DNA of 64,000 nucleotides from Amoebidium appalachense (GCA_963693365.1 CAVNZM010000010.1:62001-126000); one strand, 5' to 3'. Positions 1-24,389 are shown, numbered from the stretch's first letter. The notes: generated from the letters alone by a model not told the origin. A program made the numbers and translations.

Positions 1-248
1 CTCCCCCCTTTGCCCAACCCCTCATCCCACCCAACACACCCATCCCTTCCCCCCCCCCCTCCCCCCCCCTCCCCCACCACCACCACCACCATCACCCTCT
101 TATTTTCACCACACACGTGCTCAACACAAAAAAAAACTAACAAGTAAATACAAAACCCCCAAACAAACGTGCAATACACACACAAAATGGCATTAACGCA
201 AACACCAATTGCTCACACACATACCCTACAGCCGTCACAGACAACCGA

Positions 249-6108
<5,860 letters not shown>

Positions 6109-6494
6109 TAGACGACCAATGGGTGCGAGTCTAGCACGTGATTCAAGGAGAGGGATTGGTTGGTTCGTTATATGTACGCGTGATAAGTGGCTGGGGGTGA
6201 AGGGAGCTGCTTTTTTCTGTTTTTCTTTTCTTTTTTTTTTTGGTTTGTTTGTCTTTTGGGCGGATGAGTGGTGTCACATAATTGTGAGTGGTGGTAGCAG
6301 GCTGGAATGAATACGTCAGGGGAATTCAAGGGGTTTAAAGTTTGAAGTTCAAAGTCAATCAAACACCAAAGCAAACAAGAAAAGAGCACGGCCACACTTG
6401 AATCTTTTAAATATTCGCTGTTGGTTTTTTCCCGTCCAAGCTGATCATGTTTTGCTTCTACTTAAGAATCTTTGTTTCCACAAAAAGTTGTTAT

Positions 6495-6500
6495 AATAAA
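6495..6500 (+). terminator. Possible polyadenylation signal for the GATA gene
   Basis: AATAAA about 390 bases past the stop codon, the first such hexamer after the stop. A second occurs near 6672. Position is plausible only; no transcript evidence. Confidence 0.3.
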
Positions 6501-7605
6501 GAGAGAAGTCAGAAAAAGGAAAAAGTTTTTTTTTTTTTTTTTTGGGAGGGGGGGGGGGGGGGGGGGGAGGGGGGGGGGCTTTATTCGAAGAAGTCAGTAA
6601 GTACATAACATCGAGCAAGCTGAGCCCAATCACTTTGTCTGTATGTCTGGTAGAACGTAGAAACCTCGGGAATAAAGACAAATAAGAAAGTAGCTGGGGT
6701 GAGCATGACACCGGGAGTGTGAAAAACTGGGTGGAAATTTATTCAGAGGGCCCTAAAAAAAAAGGCAAATCAAAGTTGGTAGGACCACCTATAGAAATGC
6801 AAATCCTTCTGAACATAGCAAAAACACTGTACAAGTAAAGTGTGCCCATATATAGGCTGCATGGTCAAGGCCATATCTTGCTAGTGATATGATACACCAA
6901 CGCCTCTCACCTATACCTGATTCGTATCGGGATAACAGCCCCGGGTAATAAGGAGGGGCGGACTTGGGGGGAGGGGGGGGGGGGGGGGGGGACAACCTAG
7001 GGGGGACCCCGGGGGGGGAGGGGGAGGGGGGGGGGGGGGGGGGTTTGACTTCGGACCGTTGCCAGCGTACACATTGCAATTGGAATCTGGAAGGTGTGGA
7101 AGATGTGGGCAATTCAAGTAGTAGCTAGGGCTTATAGGTGTGTGTGGGTGTATGGAGACACTAAAACCAGTGGGTCAGGAAACCTTCAATCATACCATAC
7201 ATCGTTGAGTCCGTCAGTTACTTGCTCTAACGGTTTAAAAAAAAAATGGGCACATGGAAGGGGGGAGGGGGGAAGGGGGGGCATACTACTAGTAGATTGA
7301 AGCCGAGCTAGGAGGGCGGGAGGGGAAGGTATAACGATATATGTTCTTGGGTCAACGCAATAGCTTTCTTTGCTTTCTTTTTTTTTTCTTTTTTTCTTTT
7401 TTTTTTTTGAGGGGGGGGGGGGGGGGGGGGGGGGGAGGGGGGGGGAGGGGGGGAATAGCGGGTAGGTAAGTATGCAGTGCATCATTATGATAGCTGAAGC
7501 ATGTACAAGCGGTTGAACTGATTGGTTGGAATCATCTTTCGTTTTCCCTGGATCTTGGGCAAAGACTGAGGGGGGGGGAGGGGGAGGGGGAGGGTGGGGA
7601 GGGTG

Positions 7606-7647
<42 letters not shown>

Positions 7648-8829
7648 GGGAAATAGAACAACGTTGAAAAACAAAAACAAAACAAAAAGGAGAGTAAACT
7701 ATAATGGGGGGGGGGGGGGGGGGGGGATGGGGGGGATTCACATTTCTTATGGGCCGGGTGTGGGAAGGTGTGTGCGTGTGGTGTGTCTATGTTTGTGTGT
7801 GTGTGTGTGTGTGTGTGCGCGTGTATTACGTACGCGTGTGGTTGCGCGTGCGCGTGCGCGCGCGCGCGCGTGTATGTGTGTGTGTGTGTATGTGTGTGTG
7901 TATATGTGTGTGTGTGTATGTGTGTGTGTGTATGTGTGTGTGTGTGTGTGTGTGTGTATACGTGTAGCACGTGTGGCTATGCGTGCATGTATACATGTAC
8001 TATGTGGACACTGTGTGTGTGTGTGTGCGTGTATCACGTGTGGATGTATGTTGTAGAGGGGAAATAGAAGGGAAATAGATGACAGAGTGTTTGTGTGTGT
8101 ACTACGGTCGAAAGCGCAATGCTAAGTTTTTGTGTTCTTTGTGTTTTCCCATGTGTGCTAAGAGCTTGTATATACCATGTGGCCACCTCCATAGATATAA
8201 CCAAGGAATACAAGTTTGCACAGCACCGAAAAAAAACATTTGGTTGTTATAAAGGAAAAAAGCAGGAATAAAATTTTAAAAAAACGATAAATATTTCATA
8301 GGATACTCGATTGCCTACGGTAATGCGTGATGTATGGAGAGGCGCTACCTATACCCTGTCAACATATGATAGTTCTTAGTACATTTAGAAGTTTGAGCAT
8401 ATGGCGTATGAAATGTGTGTGTGGCTGAGTCAGGGGGCCGGTGTGTGTGTGTGTGTGTGTGTGTGGTGGCTGGAGGGGGGCTCGGGCCCTCTGTGTTTGT
8501 TGGTGTGTGCGTGTGCTCGCATGCGAATGTGTGGGAGAGGGAGGGAGAGTGTCTGCATCACACACGCGAGCGCCTCCGTGTGTGTGTGTCCTTGCGTGTG
8601 TGGTCGGTCGAGAGGGGGACGTGTGTGTGTGCATTGCAATGTGTTCATGCAAATGTACATGCACACACACAAATTGTGTGTCAAGTGTCGTGTTTGCGCA
8701 ATGCGAGTGTGCGTGTGTATGTTAATGTGCGTGCACGTGCATGAGAGAGAGTCAAGGGGTGTGTTGGGGGCGCCAGGCTGCAAACACACACATGTGCAAA
8801 GCCAAAGCCTGTGCTTGCAAGACTTTTGT

Positions 8830-8860
<31 letters not shown>

Positions 8861-9498
8861 GGGGGGGAGGGGGGGAGGGAGGTGAAGGAGAAAATACACG
8901 ATTCCGGTCAAACTACCAATCAGAACTGCCCAAAATCTAGATGCTGTTGTGTACCTACCCTCCTTGTTGTGACATATGGCATAATCGACAACCATCGGCT
9001 AAATTTTAAGACCCAATAGTTAGCAAGTGGTCCAATCTTGAACTCTATACACTTGCGCGTCGCCATTCAAAGTATTTAAATATTAATAGGACAATTTTAA
9101 AATGTTATAACTCAGCTGGCTGATTCAGCTAAGCCAGCCGGGATCCTGACTTAACAGCCCTGGTTATAATGCCGTGATTGCATGCCTCAGGAAGAACACT
9201 CTGTGCACCCAAGAAAAATTCTCGGCATCCATGCAGTGGCGAAAAGGGGTCACACTTCTCACACCAGAGATCGAGGGACCATGTTCTTACGTTTATTTGC
9301 TACTAGCGCTATGTTCGTGGCCTAAGCCTAATATATATGTATGTATACCACGTCTATACAGCCAAAACCCGCGCATACCAACAGCCACTCACGGAATGGC
9401 AAGCTACGCAATCATACGTCACACAGTGATACGCAATCATATAAAACTTACTACTACTACTAAGATACCTTCGCTCACTTCACACTCTCTTCGTTTCC
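6501..9498. other. Non-coding stretch between GATA gene and GFAT
   Basis: I see no exon. It contains T/G compound homopolymers at about 6523-6578 and 7378-7454, G tracts at about 6966-6990, 7011-7043, 7610-7646 and 7706-7726, a (GT)n block at about 7770-8040 and more GT/G tracts at about 8440-8470 and 8827-8875. The last 500 bases before GFAT are of ordinary composition. A small hairpin (CTGGCT/AGCCAG) sits at about 9116-9140. Confidence 0.6.
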
Positions 9499-13811
<4,313 letters not shown>

Positions 13812-13949
13812 GTTTGACACCCAGGTGGAAAAGAAAAATCGAAAATGTCACAAGGTATCACAAAATTGAGATCCGACCTGGTGCGTCAACTGAGGGGACG
13901 GAAAGGCCGTGGGGGAGTTTTGTCGTTGCTGCGGGGGCCCAATTTTTCC

Positions 13950-14105
13950 CCAACCAATCAGAGCGTGCGCCTAGCGGCAACAAAGTCCTGCGACTCTAGT
14001 TGTTGTTTGGCTCAGAACGAACCAAGATACCCAAACGGCATTTGATTGGCCAATAAGAGCACACAGTCATTACCAATGCGCAGATTTTTGGGACTTGTCA
14101 ATTGG
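13950..14105 (-). promoter_or_regulatory. CCAAT-box cluster upstream of GFAT
   Basis: Between about 140 and 290 bases upstream of the GFAT start codon lie ACCAATCA (13953-13960), TGATTGG (14043-14049) overlapping GGCCAAT, and ATTGGTCC near 14100. Such spacing is typical for NF-Y-type CCAAT elements. The same word is common throughout the window, including in exons, so promoter function is only inferred. Confidence 0.4.
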
Positions 14106-14224
14106 TCCTTATTTCCTCAATATTCGAAAATGTTGAGCACCAAAGGTGAAAAACAGTTTAATATGATTATTTCTTGATATTAGACATGTCATATCTATTT
14201 GTGCTGTAATTACCTGCACGTTTC

Positions 14225-14400
14225 TGCACGATAGGAGCACGCGGCCAAACGGCTCAGGGCTGCCTTCCTCATAGCAAAATGTAGGGGCGGTAAAAAGGCT
14301 GCGTGATTCCCGTTAGTGGCTTACCGCCGACGCGGCCGATGTGTACGATGGGCGAGCCTCCGCGAGGCTGGTGGTCCTGACCAAGCTTTCTACCGCACTG
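14225..14400. other. GC-rich segment with nested short hairpins; possible structured RNA
   Basis: In otherwise AT-richer DNA this stretch contains GGCGGTAA (14286-14293) pairing with TTACCGCC (14321-14328), GCCTC-CGC-GAGGC (14356-14368) and GGTC-CT-GACC (14373-14382). Read on the minus strand, a run of five T follows the fold at about 14296-14292, as a Pol III terminator would. No match to a known snRNA, 5S, SRP or tRNA was recognised. Confidence 0.25.
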
Positions 14401-16095
14401 ATTATTTATGAAATGGCACAGAAAATATAGGTGTGGCTATGAGAGTTCTGTAATTAGGCAGCAGCGCTCTCCAAATAAACAGTCATAACAGTGGTGTTAC
14501 TGTATTAAGATGCTCAGATTCCGGATGTCAGCCGCATAGATGAAATAGATGAGTTTATTAGGACTGCCTATCAACGGTAATCTATTAGCGTGACATGCCT
14601 CGAATAACTACCTATCAAATAATTTCCTTTCTTATCAAGAGCCGATACGTTCTGTGGCATAAATGCGTAACCCAATCAAAACTATGTCACTATGGTTCTT
14701 GAATGGGCATGGGGCAAGGAATTCCACATATGCGTGGAAACGAACACATGTAGATGCGTTCCCAACAAATTTACTATTAGGCTTGAGCTATTTTCTTAGA
14801 TTTTTAACCCAAAAGCTATCCATTACTAAAAACAAGCAAAAACAACACAAGCCTTTTTTTGCCCCCTCAAAACACCACCAGAGTGCATAGATTCTCCAAG
14901 TACCTGTCCTTCCACATTAGGAAAGCTATAATTTACAACCAATCAGACGCGCCTCAATATCTAGGGGAACACCAATCGTTCACACCAGCGATACATTCTG
15001 GACCAATCAAATCCATGCTTCTTGGGCATCTTGCGCCGCGCCCGTTTATGACGAAACGACATTTGTAACAAACACGTGTAGGGGCCAACACTTTGCATTA
15101 GACATGTCACAAGGTGACTTATTCATTCATTTTTCATAATCATGCTCATGTTTTTGAAACAAAATCACAACCATGTAATAGAGAAGAGAAACATAAAACA
15201 TAGTTTTTGGGTTGGTGAGTTGGTGTGGTGCGAACCTAGTCGTGCAAAAATTGCAGTTGCGGTTTTCAGTTGTGTACGAAGGAATTAATGTAGTAACTGG
15301 ATTGGAAATATGGTGGCTCCTTCATTATTACTACACAGGCATAGAGAAAGAGCTCAGCAATCACGTGTTTGGCGCACATGTCACTGTTTTTGTGATAGCA
15401 AAACCGCAAAACTCCCCTTCGAAGTTCATGTTGTTGGAGAAAAGCCCGGCCCCAAATTTGGTCGTGGCGAAAAAAGCAATTGCAGCTGAAACCTTTCAAG
15501 CAAGTCAAATTCATGTTGGATACCAGGAAGACGTGTTGAATTTGGTTGGTAGGTGAAGGACAAGGTGACGGATGCTGCCGCACGCTCCTTGAAATCCCGG
15601 GAAATATAAAGGTGGGTTTACCCTGTCCGCATTTGTCAGCAAAAAGCCTTGGAATGAAGTGCCCAAGCACTGCTGACAAAGGCTACAAAACACAATGTGT
15701 AACTACGTGTTGGATGTGACAGCCACAACACACACATACTACACCTTGTCTGGGACACACACACACGCGCGCGCGCGCGCTCGCGCACACACGCACGCAC
15801 GCACGCACGCACGCACGCACACGCACACACGCACACACACACATACACACACGCTATATCCACATGCATTCACACCGTCTTGTTCACACTCCTTTACGCA
15901 CACAAAAGTGCGATAAATACACGCCATCGCATCAGTAGTCTCGCCCTCCGTGTTTGCTGCACCTCAAATTTAGGTTCCCATTAATACTGTGTTGCCGAAA
16001 CTTTCTGACACTAAGCTCAGTCCTAAACACAAAAGCATCGGCCGGAAACTAACACACACCTGACATGGCATCATTATTGCCCTCTTCCCTTCTCC

Positions 16096-16132
<37 letters not shown>

Positions 16133-16383
16133 TTCCCCTACACACACACACATGACATATCGAGTGCCGCACAGTGAACACGCCCAATGTGATACGATTG
16201 CATTATTGGGATACACCATGAGTTAGAGTTTACGGTGTTGCATGCGGCACAAAATGTTACAATAGCTCGCAAACCCCCTGTAGCTATTCCGTTAGTGTAA
16301 TATAGAGTTAGACACTGTTTCACGTTTGCACAAACTACATGCGACAAGGTGTATGGCATCGCGTTCGCACACACACACAGCTT

Positions 16384-16429
<46 letters not shown>

Positions 16430-16560
16430 CGCGCACGCACACACACACGGTTACACACACGTACACACACACACACACGGATTTGTGAAAGTAGACCCAC
16501 ATGTACATGGTTGGAGGGCACAGCAGTCATACCGTTTGAAATAAAAAGCAAGAGAGAGAG
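14400..16560. other. Non-coding stretch
   Basis: Mostly ordinary composition to about 15690, with a CCAAT cluster at about 14937-15012. Overlapping open frames of 114 (+) and 137 (-) codons at about 15212-15679 show no recognisable protein features. From 15735 there are (CA)n/(CG) blocks (15748-15852, 16371-16480) and a C tract at about 16097-16132. Confidence 0.45.
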
Positions 16561-16562
16561 CC

Positions 16563-16675
16563 ATTATGATGTGCAACACAGTGTATGTACTTCATTTCTG
16601 GATCTCTGCATCTCCGGGTCTCCCCCCCCTCCCTATCAGTTGTTCATGTGTACTTGTACTTTATGACGCTTCAAC

Positions 16676-16708
<33 letters not shown>

Positions 16709-16812
16709 ACCCACCCACCCAAGGGAGGTCACTCTTTGTTGTGTGTGCTGTGCAAACCCCCTTGTATTTTCTGTCGTTCCCTTCACTTCAATTGCACGCT
16801 CCAGGACATTTT

Positions 16813-16860
<48 letters not shown>

Positions 16861-17763
16861 AAGTTCTCTCCACCCCACGCATGACATTTGTCTTGTCCTT
16901 TGACTTCTCTTCCTCAACAAACAAACCCTCCGGACAATGCATGAATCCCCCCCCCCCCCCCCCCCCCCCCCCAAGGAGTATGGGCTCTGCTGATTACGCA
17001 TACTCTTGTGTGTGGTTTGTACTTTGCATCGCGTTGTTCGTTGTTTATGTGTACTTCGTACTCTATAGCGCATTCAACCCCCCTCCCCCCTCTTCCCCCC
17101 TTCATCCTTCCCCCCCACAGACACACACACACGCGCACAGGCACCCCCCACCCCCCGCGGACTGTGGATGGCTTGGGCCCTCCCTGAGGATGGGCTTTGG
17201 TCATGATGCATCTCGTTGTGTGCTTCACCAATCCTGCATTGTGCTGTCCGCCATGAATGCCGTGAAGGTGTACGCACTTTGTACCCTGCTCTGCCCTTCC
17301 CCCCCCCCCCCTGAGGATGGGCTCTGTATATTATGCATACTCTTTATGTATGGTTTGCATTCTGCATCGTGTTATCCGTTGTTCTTGTGTACTTCGTACT
17401 TTATGACGCATTCAACCCCCCCCCCCCCCCCCCCCCCCCCGGGGAGGTGAATATGTCTAAAGCTCAGGTACTGTGGATGACGTGGGCCCCCTTTGAGGAT
17501 AGGCTCTGCGTATTATGCATACGTAATGTGTGGTTTACACTCTGAAGCAGCTGTCTGTTGTTTATGTGTACTTCATACTTTATAACGCATTCAACCTCCC
17601 CCCCCCCCCCCCTCCCCCCCCCCCCCCCCCCCCCAATCCCCGACGAGGATGGGCTCCACTTAAAATGCATGTTCTTTTTGTGTGCCCTCATAGAATCTGC
17701 ATCGTGTTGTCCAACTTACGGTGTATTTTTGTAACAAATTCTCAAACCCCCCCCCCCCCCCCT
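16563..17763 (+). repeat. Array of about eight degenerate copies of a poly-C-tailed repeat
   Basis: Successive segments of about 90-150 bases each end in a C run (about 16677-16708, 16815-16859, 16948-16972, 17079-17117, 17300-17311, 17417-17440, 17597-17634, 17747-17762). Better preserved copies read GATGGGCTCTG ... TTATGCATACTC ... CTGCATCGTGTT ... GTACTTCGTACT ... ACGCATTCAA then C run. The same consensus is found at 20753, 24904 and 33512. Confidence 0.8.
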
Positions 17764-17934
17764 AGGCCTCCCCTCCCGAAACACACACACACGCCTTCTG
17801 GAGGATGTTGGAGCCTATGCACGTGCCTAGGGTAATGTGGCGGTGAATGTGTGTGCGAGTGCAGTGTGTCTGTGTCTCTCTCCGTGTGTGTGCTGCGACG
17901 CAGTGGGGAGGGGGGAATGGAGGGAAGAGAGAGG

Positions 17935-17939
<5 letters not shown>

Positions 17940-17990
<51 letters not shown>
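17940..17990 (+). repeat. (GA)n microsatellite
   Basis: About 25 perfect GA units. The following 18000-18676 is ordinary AT-rich non-coding sequence with no exon seen. Confidence 0.9.
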
Positions 17991-17993
<3 letters not shown>

Positions 17994-18676
17994 GCAGGCC
18001 CATTAATATTTTGGCATCCGATCTCACGTTTTATTATTACACACACGTCTGATGTTACACACCAACCGACTTGCTCAATCCACATCTTTTTCACCCATAT
18101 ATAGGTAAAATTACAAAGCTCCTAAGCTCTACTGAATTCCCTCTATGTTCTTCCGTCAATCGTCTTGACTTATGACTTCTGAAGCTACAGTTTTGGTTAC
18201 ACATCACAAAAAATGTGAAGGAAGGGAAGTGGGGATGGGGGAACTAAATGTGTTATCCTTCATGCATTATGCAAGCACTCGACATCGGTCTTTAAACATT
18301 CAGTTTTCAGTACTAGTCTGACGAGGTCAATCATATCAACAGCGGATTCGCAAACATCATGTGATCCTACGGGAAGTGATTGCATTAGTGTGTTCTCTAG
18401 CTGTTTGCGTACTATTCAATGACGGATCGTCGGTTCACAGCACATGTAAAGATTTTCTATAGAGCTGTCATGCATATCGGCCAATAACGGTGTATTGCAT
18501 CGGATCTTTGGTGACAGTCATTTCAGGCCGTTCTAAGCACGGAAAAGGCTAAACAAAACAATAACTTGATTGGTTACACCGATAAATCTATCCCTGTGAA
18601 TATCTCTACAGGTTAACTATAAAAAGCTCTAATCACAACACCAAGATTAACTCTGATAAAAATTAACCAACGAGCC

Positions 18677-20605
18677 TTATAGGCTGATTTCTTGGTACTC
18701 AGCAGTGAGCTGCCTGACCTGCTGAAGGGCAACCCGCACCCTGTCCCATGCAACCTCGAGTCTCTGTGGAGTCATTCCTGACTTGCTCGTGTGCATGTGT
18801 GTGTGTGTGTGTGCGTGTGCACGTGGTGGTGGTGGTTGTGGTGGTGTGTGTGTGTGTGTGTGTGTGTGTGGAGGGGAGAGGGAGGTATGTGGGCACGTGT
18901 GTGTGTGTGTGTCAGGGTGAGGGGGGGGGAGGTTAGAATGCGTTAAATAAATTATTAGCACACAGTACCCCAACCACACCTACACATGCACACAGCACCT
19001 TACTTCACCCACACATGCACACATTACCCTACCCACGCTTGCACACAGTACCCTACCCACACCCACATATGCATATGCAGTACCCTACCCACACATGTAC
19101 GCATTACCCACACATGCGCACAAAACCACTCATGCACACAGTACCCTCCACATACATACGCATACAGTACCCTGCACACACTACCCACACATATGCACTG
19201 TCTCCATACCTGCACACAGTACCACACATGCACACAGTACCCAGACATCCACACAGTACCCACACATGCACGCAGTACCACACGTGCACACAGTCCCACA
19301 CATGCACACAGTATCACACATGCACACAATACAACACATGCACACAGTATCACACATGCACACAGTACCACACATGCACACAGTATCACACATGCACACA
19401 GTATCACACATGCACACAGTATCACACATGAACACATTATTACACATGCACACAGCACCCACACATGTCCACCCTACACTGACGTGCACACAGAACCGTG
19501 CCCAAACATGCACACCGTACCCTACCCACACATGCACACAGTACCACACACTACCCACACGTATACACTGTCTCCATACATGCACACAGTACCACACACT
19601 ACCCACACGTATACACTGTCTCCATACATGCACACAGTACCACACACTACCCACACGTATACACTGTCTCCATACATGCACACAGTACCACACATGCACA
19701 CAGTACGCACCAATGCCTTGCTGTAAGCAGCAACCAACCGCTCCTCAGCCTCCTTCAGCTGCCGGCGGAGACCTTGGCGTTGCATTAAAGACACTGCCTG
19801 GGCATGCAGTCTGGTGGGACAGAATTAAAGAATGAGGGCATCGTTCAAGTTAAAGGGCCTGTTTGGCAGCCGAAAATAATCGTATTCGTGTCATTCTGCG
19901 AAAAGACGAATAATCGTGTTCACAAAACTATTTTCTGGTATGCGTATTCAGGGGCAATGATACGATTATGGCATACCAAACACGCCTAAAGACGCTCCAG
20001 GTTCGGACTGCAACACAAAATCTCGATACGACAAAAGAATGCGCAATATCATCCTACGTACGATTTCATTGGTAGTCGATCGTCCAATCGCAAATTAGAA
20101 CGGCGTACGGCGATTCGATTGGCTAAAAGTTATATTGTCTTTTCGAAAATAACCTCCGGAGGTGACTTTCGAAAAGACGATATAATTCGACGTCCAACGC
20201 ATTTATCGTGTCCGGAAAGCTGTGGCGTGTTTGGCAGTGCACAGTGTTATCACGCGAAAAGACGAATACGATAAAGACAGGATATAACTGCACTGCCAAA
20301 CAGGCCCTAAGTATAAGGAGGGTCTATATCAAAAGGTGGCTGTTTTTTTTACCCACGTGGGTGCACGTATGCGCGCGCGCGTGCACACACAAACACACAA
20401 GCACAAACACACACACACTCACACATACACTCACACATACACACACACATACACACACACAGCACACACACACACGAAGTACGCACAAAAGGAGTATACA
20501 TCAAAACTAGAGCCCAAGGGCCATCCACAGCAAGCCACTTTCAACTCATTTTTACACATACATGGCTCCGAGGAGGTAGAGGGGTGGGTGGGTTTTGGGG
20601 GAGAT

Positions 20606-20636
<31 letters not shown>

Positions 20637-21653
20637 GCATGTGTGTGTAAACCACAGGGTACAAAGAAGGCGGGGGATGGTGATGGGGTGGTGTGGAAGG
20701 ATGGGGGGGAGGGGAGGGGGGAGGGAACGTGGGGGCGGGGAGGGGGGAGGGGGTTTGAATGCGTCAAAAAGTACGAAGTACACAAGAACAAACGGATAAC
20801 ACGATGCAGAATGCAAGCCATACATAAAGTGTATGCATAATAAGCAGAGCCCATCCTCAGGGGGGGCCCACGTCATCCACAGTACCCGAGTTTCGACCTA
20901 TTCACCTCGTTAACGAAACCCAACTCAGATACTGTTTCACTTGAACATGGGTAGGTCACCCGTCTTGATCAGAGACGAGCAGGGTTGCTTATGCAGGCAA
21001 GGGCAGTGGGAAAGGCCGGGAGTTAAAGTTGCAGCAGTAAGCAGAAGCAAGAAAAATATAGATAGGAACTCAGGAGACGGGGCTTCTAGGAAGCTCCCCC
21101 GTCGCTACCTAAGTCGATACTTCCCTGGCTAACATACTACACCAGCTGAAAAGAGTTAAGTCCCGAAGGCCGCAGAATTCGCAATCAGAGGGGAAAATAT
21201 GAGATTTGACCCACGCCGCAGGGTAGTAACACGCTTACTAGGGCGGAACTTTAACGTCTTCGAACGGAAAGCTATGCCCCCGGATGTCAGCCGGAAATAT
21301 GGTATCACCCATTGCTTTGGGCTTGAAAAAAGCCAAATCGATAGTCCGAGTTATGCTACGCCGGCGGGTAACATGCCGCATGGGTTCCAAGGGAGCTGTC
21401 GCCAACAGAGCGGTGTTTGCATGCGTGCGCGCAACGCAATGTGTGTCTATAGCTATGAGAGGGGGTATGGAGAAGTGGACAGATGAAGTGTGTGGAGAGA
21501 AAAACAGTAGGAAGAAAAGTAGACACCGGTGTGTGCAATCCCGCACAACATACGCACACACACACACACACACATAAATAAGCGAAGATTACAGGTAATC
21601 AACCAAATCAAATAAATGACAAGCAAAACAACAGGCGCCAAAAAAAAAAAAAA

Positions 21654-21699
<46 letters not shown>

Positions 21700-22738
21700 G
21701 GGGGGGGGGGAAGGGGAGGGGGGTCTTAGGGATGCTGCAGAATCGTCAGATATTAGACAAATCGTACCAATACGATCATTCTCTCATATATGAGAGAAGA
21801 TTGTGACTAACGATGTGCAGAGCTGGTTAAGACCTGTTGAGTGTGCAGAGAAAATGGGAGGGGAAGGAGGAGGGGAAAGGGGAGGGGGGGGGGTCACACT
21901 TTTTCCTGCGGTGGTTGTTGAGTTCACAGAGAGCACGGTGCTGCCACTGCAGTGCAATCAGTTCACACAGATGCTCACTGCGCCCACATGAGGGATGGCT
22001 CTGTGTATGCACATAAAAAAGGGATTAGGCATATGGGATAATATTGCCTGTAGCATGCATGCACATAGGGGTCATACATAACATACAGTGGTCTATACAC
22101 ACAGTGGCTAATTATAAGCCTATAGGGGTCTATACATATACATACAGTGGTCTATACACATAGTGGTCTAATTGTAAGCCTATAGGGGTCTATACAAATA
22201 CAAACAGTGGTCTATACACATAGTGGTCTAATTATAAGCCTATAGGGGTCTATACATACACATACAGTGGTCTATACACATAGTGGTCTAATTATAAGCC
22301 TATAGGGGTCTATACATACAATGCCTATAACCCTAGAAATCAAGCATTCTTGAAGTAAGGCAGCAAGGGAATCATATCGAAAATAAAAATCGGATAGTTG
22401 AAGATGTATGCATCCAGGCTCGTGAAATAACACGACACACGTACAGACATGTGCTCATGAAAACACGTGACAGAAATAATCTTAACCAATGGCTGATGGG
22501 TGGAGAAGCACCTTTTAAACCCCACCGCTCAGTGCTGCCACGCTGATTGAACCAGAACACACCCATGTTCCACATGCGACACACAATTGACCCAGATCGG
22601 GCATGCTTAGTGAACACCCAAGTGTAACAAATGTGTTCATGTTACCCATGAACATGCAGCACACATGAACACACACACACACACACACACAGCACGCACA
22701 CACAAAACACATAAAGCGCGGCCACGCCTACCCCCCCC

Positions 22739-22771
<33 letters not shown>

Positions 22772-23541
22772 ACCCTCCCCCCACACCCACAAACCTTCCC
22801 CCCCCCCCCCCTCCCCCTCCCCCTCCTCCCGCCCTCCCCACCCAACCACCCATCCACCCCCCCCCCCCCCCCCCCCCCACACACACACCTTCTTTATAAC
22901 TTGAGACGCAGTCAACTCCTCCACCAAGCGATCACAGAGACCTACGGGCTGGTTCCTCAAGTCCAGCACCCTGCATGCGCATACCATGTGTTACCATAGC
23001 AACAAATGCTTGCATTCTATTGGTCGAGGTGCAAGGCCCGGCGGCATAGCACTATCTGCAACCCTAATTTTTGGGTACTTTTTAAATGTGTGTGTGGTAG
23101 TTGGCATATCTCTAGTGTGCTGTGCACACCATTGATTGTGGGCAATAAACATCAAAAAAAAAACTTCAAAAAATATATCTCTCTCTAAACAAATACAAAC
23201 TGCACACAGAAGAATGCCACTGATAGGTCTACACACGCACGCACGCACACACACACACACACCACACTAGGCGCTAAACCCTAATTGCCTGGATTGAACA
23301 AAAGCTACGCATGCCCGCATGATCATGGAACGAATCCCGTAACACTATAGATTTTCTTGATTTTCATTGAAGCAATAGATCAATAACCAAACTACATATT
23401 GCCTTTTATGCCATGTGATATGTATTCGTGTTGTGTCATGTCAATAAGTTAATCATACCTAGGTGACGGCTTCGTAGACCTTTCGGTAGCACCCAGAGCA
23501 CCACATGTGACGATATTCTGTGTGTGTTTGCGTATGCGCAG

Positions 23542-23598
<57 letters not shown>

Positions 23599-24389
23599 CG
23601 TGTGCGTGTGCGTGTGTGCGTGTTTGTGTGTGCATGTGTGTGTGTGTGTGTGTGCATGAGTTCGTGTATACGTATGGACCTGGGCAGACGTGCTTGCATG
23701 TGGGTGTGTGAGTGTGCATTTGGTTAACCAGAATGTGCAGGGTTGGTTTGTGAGTGTGCACGGATGCATGCACACACTGACAATCTCTAGTGGTGTGCAT
23801 GTGTGCGCACGCCTAATGGTTAAGTCCAAATCAACGGAACATAAAACGGAAGGGCATATTTGCACATCAGAAACACCACACAACAACAGCTGCCGGTGGA
23901 GCTCAGCCAATAGATAACCCAAAGGAAAAACCGGATTAATTCAAAGAATGTCACAGAGAGGATCACGCTCTATTGAACATACGAGGGCAATAGACGGTAT
24001 CCCATGTTATACTATTACGATATTTCATTGTTATTATAAATCTAGCCATAATCTAACCATTATTAAACCGTACTCCAATCATTCATTGTTATATCAAAAT
24101 CTAACCATTATCAAAACCGTACTCCAATCATTCATTGTTATATCAAAATCTAACCATTATCAAAACCGTACTCCAATCATTCATTGTTATATCAAAATCT
24201 AACCATTATCAAAATCGTGCATTCCGGAAAGAAATCAGGCATGCCGGGGGCCACATCTGGGGAGAACGATACTGCGGAGTAGGGAATGGGAGAGTAAGAG
24301 TGGCATATCGAGGCGTAGGGTTGGGGGGTGGTTTATAAGCTCACTTGTGTGTGTATATGTGGTTTGGTGTGTGTGTCACGGTGTGTGTG

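Noticed and set aside
14285-14300. GCCTTTTTACC on the minus strand as a U5 snRNA loop
   Set aside because: The loop has an extra T and the flanks do not form the U5 stem; left as an unassigned structured segment.
15212-15679. Overlapping 114- and 137-codon frames
   Set aside because: No start context, signal, motif or splice evidence, and both strands are open over the same segment; treated as chance.
19553-19698. CRISPR-like array
   Set aside because: Direct tandem 48-bp repeats without unique spacers, inside a eukaryotic intron.
19855-20307. Exact TAA target-site duplication for the MITE
   Set aside because: Flanks read AAA on the left and TAA on the right; only two of three bases agree.
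20891-20930. tRNA-derived head (B box) in the SINE-like repeat
   Set aside because: The best candidate, AGGTCGAAACTC, lacks a base of the GGTTCGANNCC box and no A box at proper spacing was found.
23860-23922. Possible TADA3 exon reading [13 protein letters not shown] on the minus strand
   Set aside because: The exons at 24627-24689 and 23459-23517 join in phase and reproduce the Ada3 order VEK-NIVT without it, and it has no acceptor in a suitable place.
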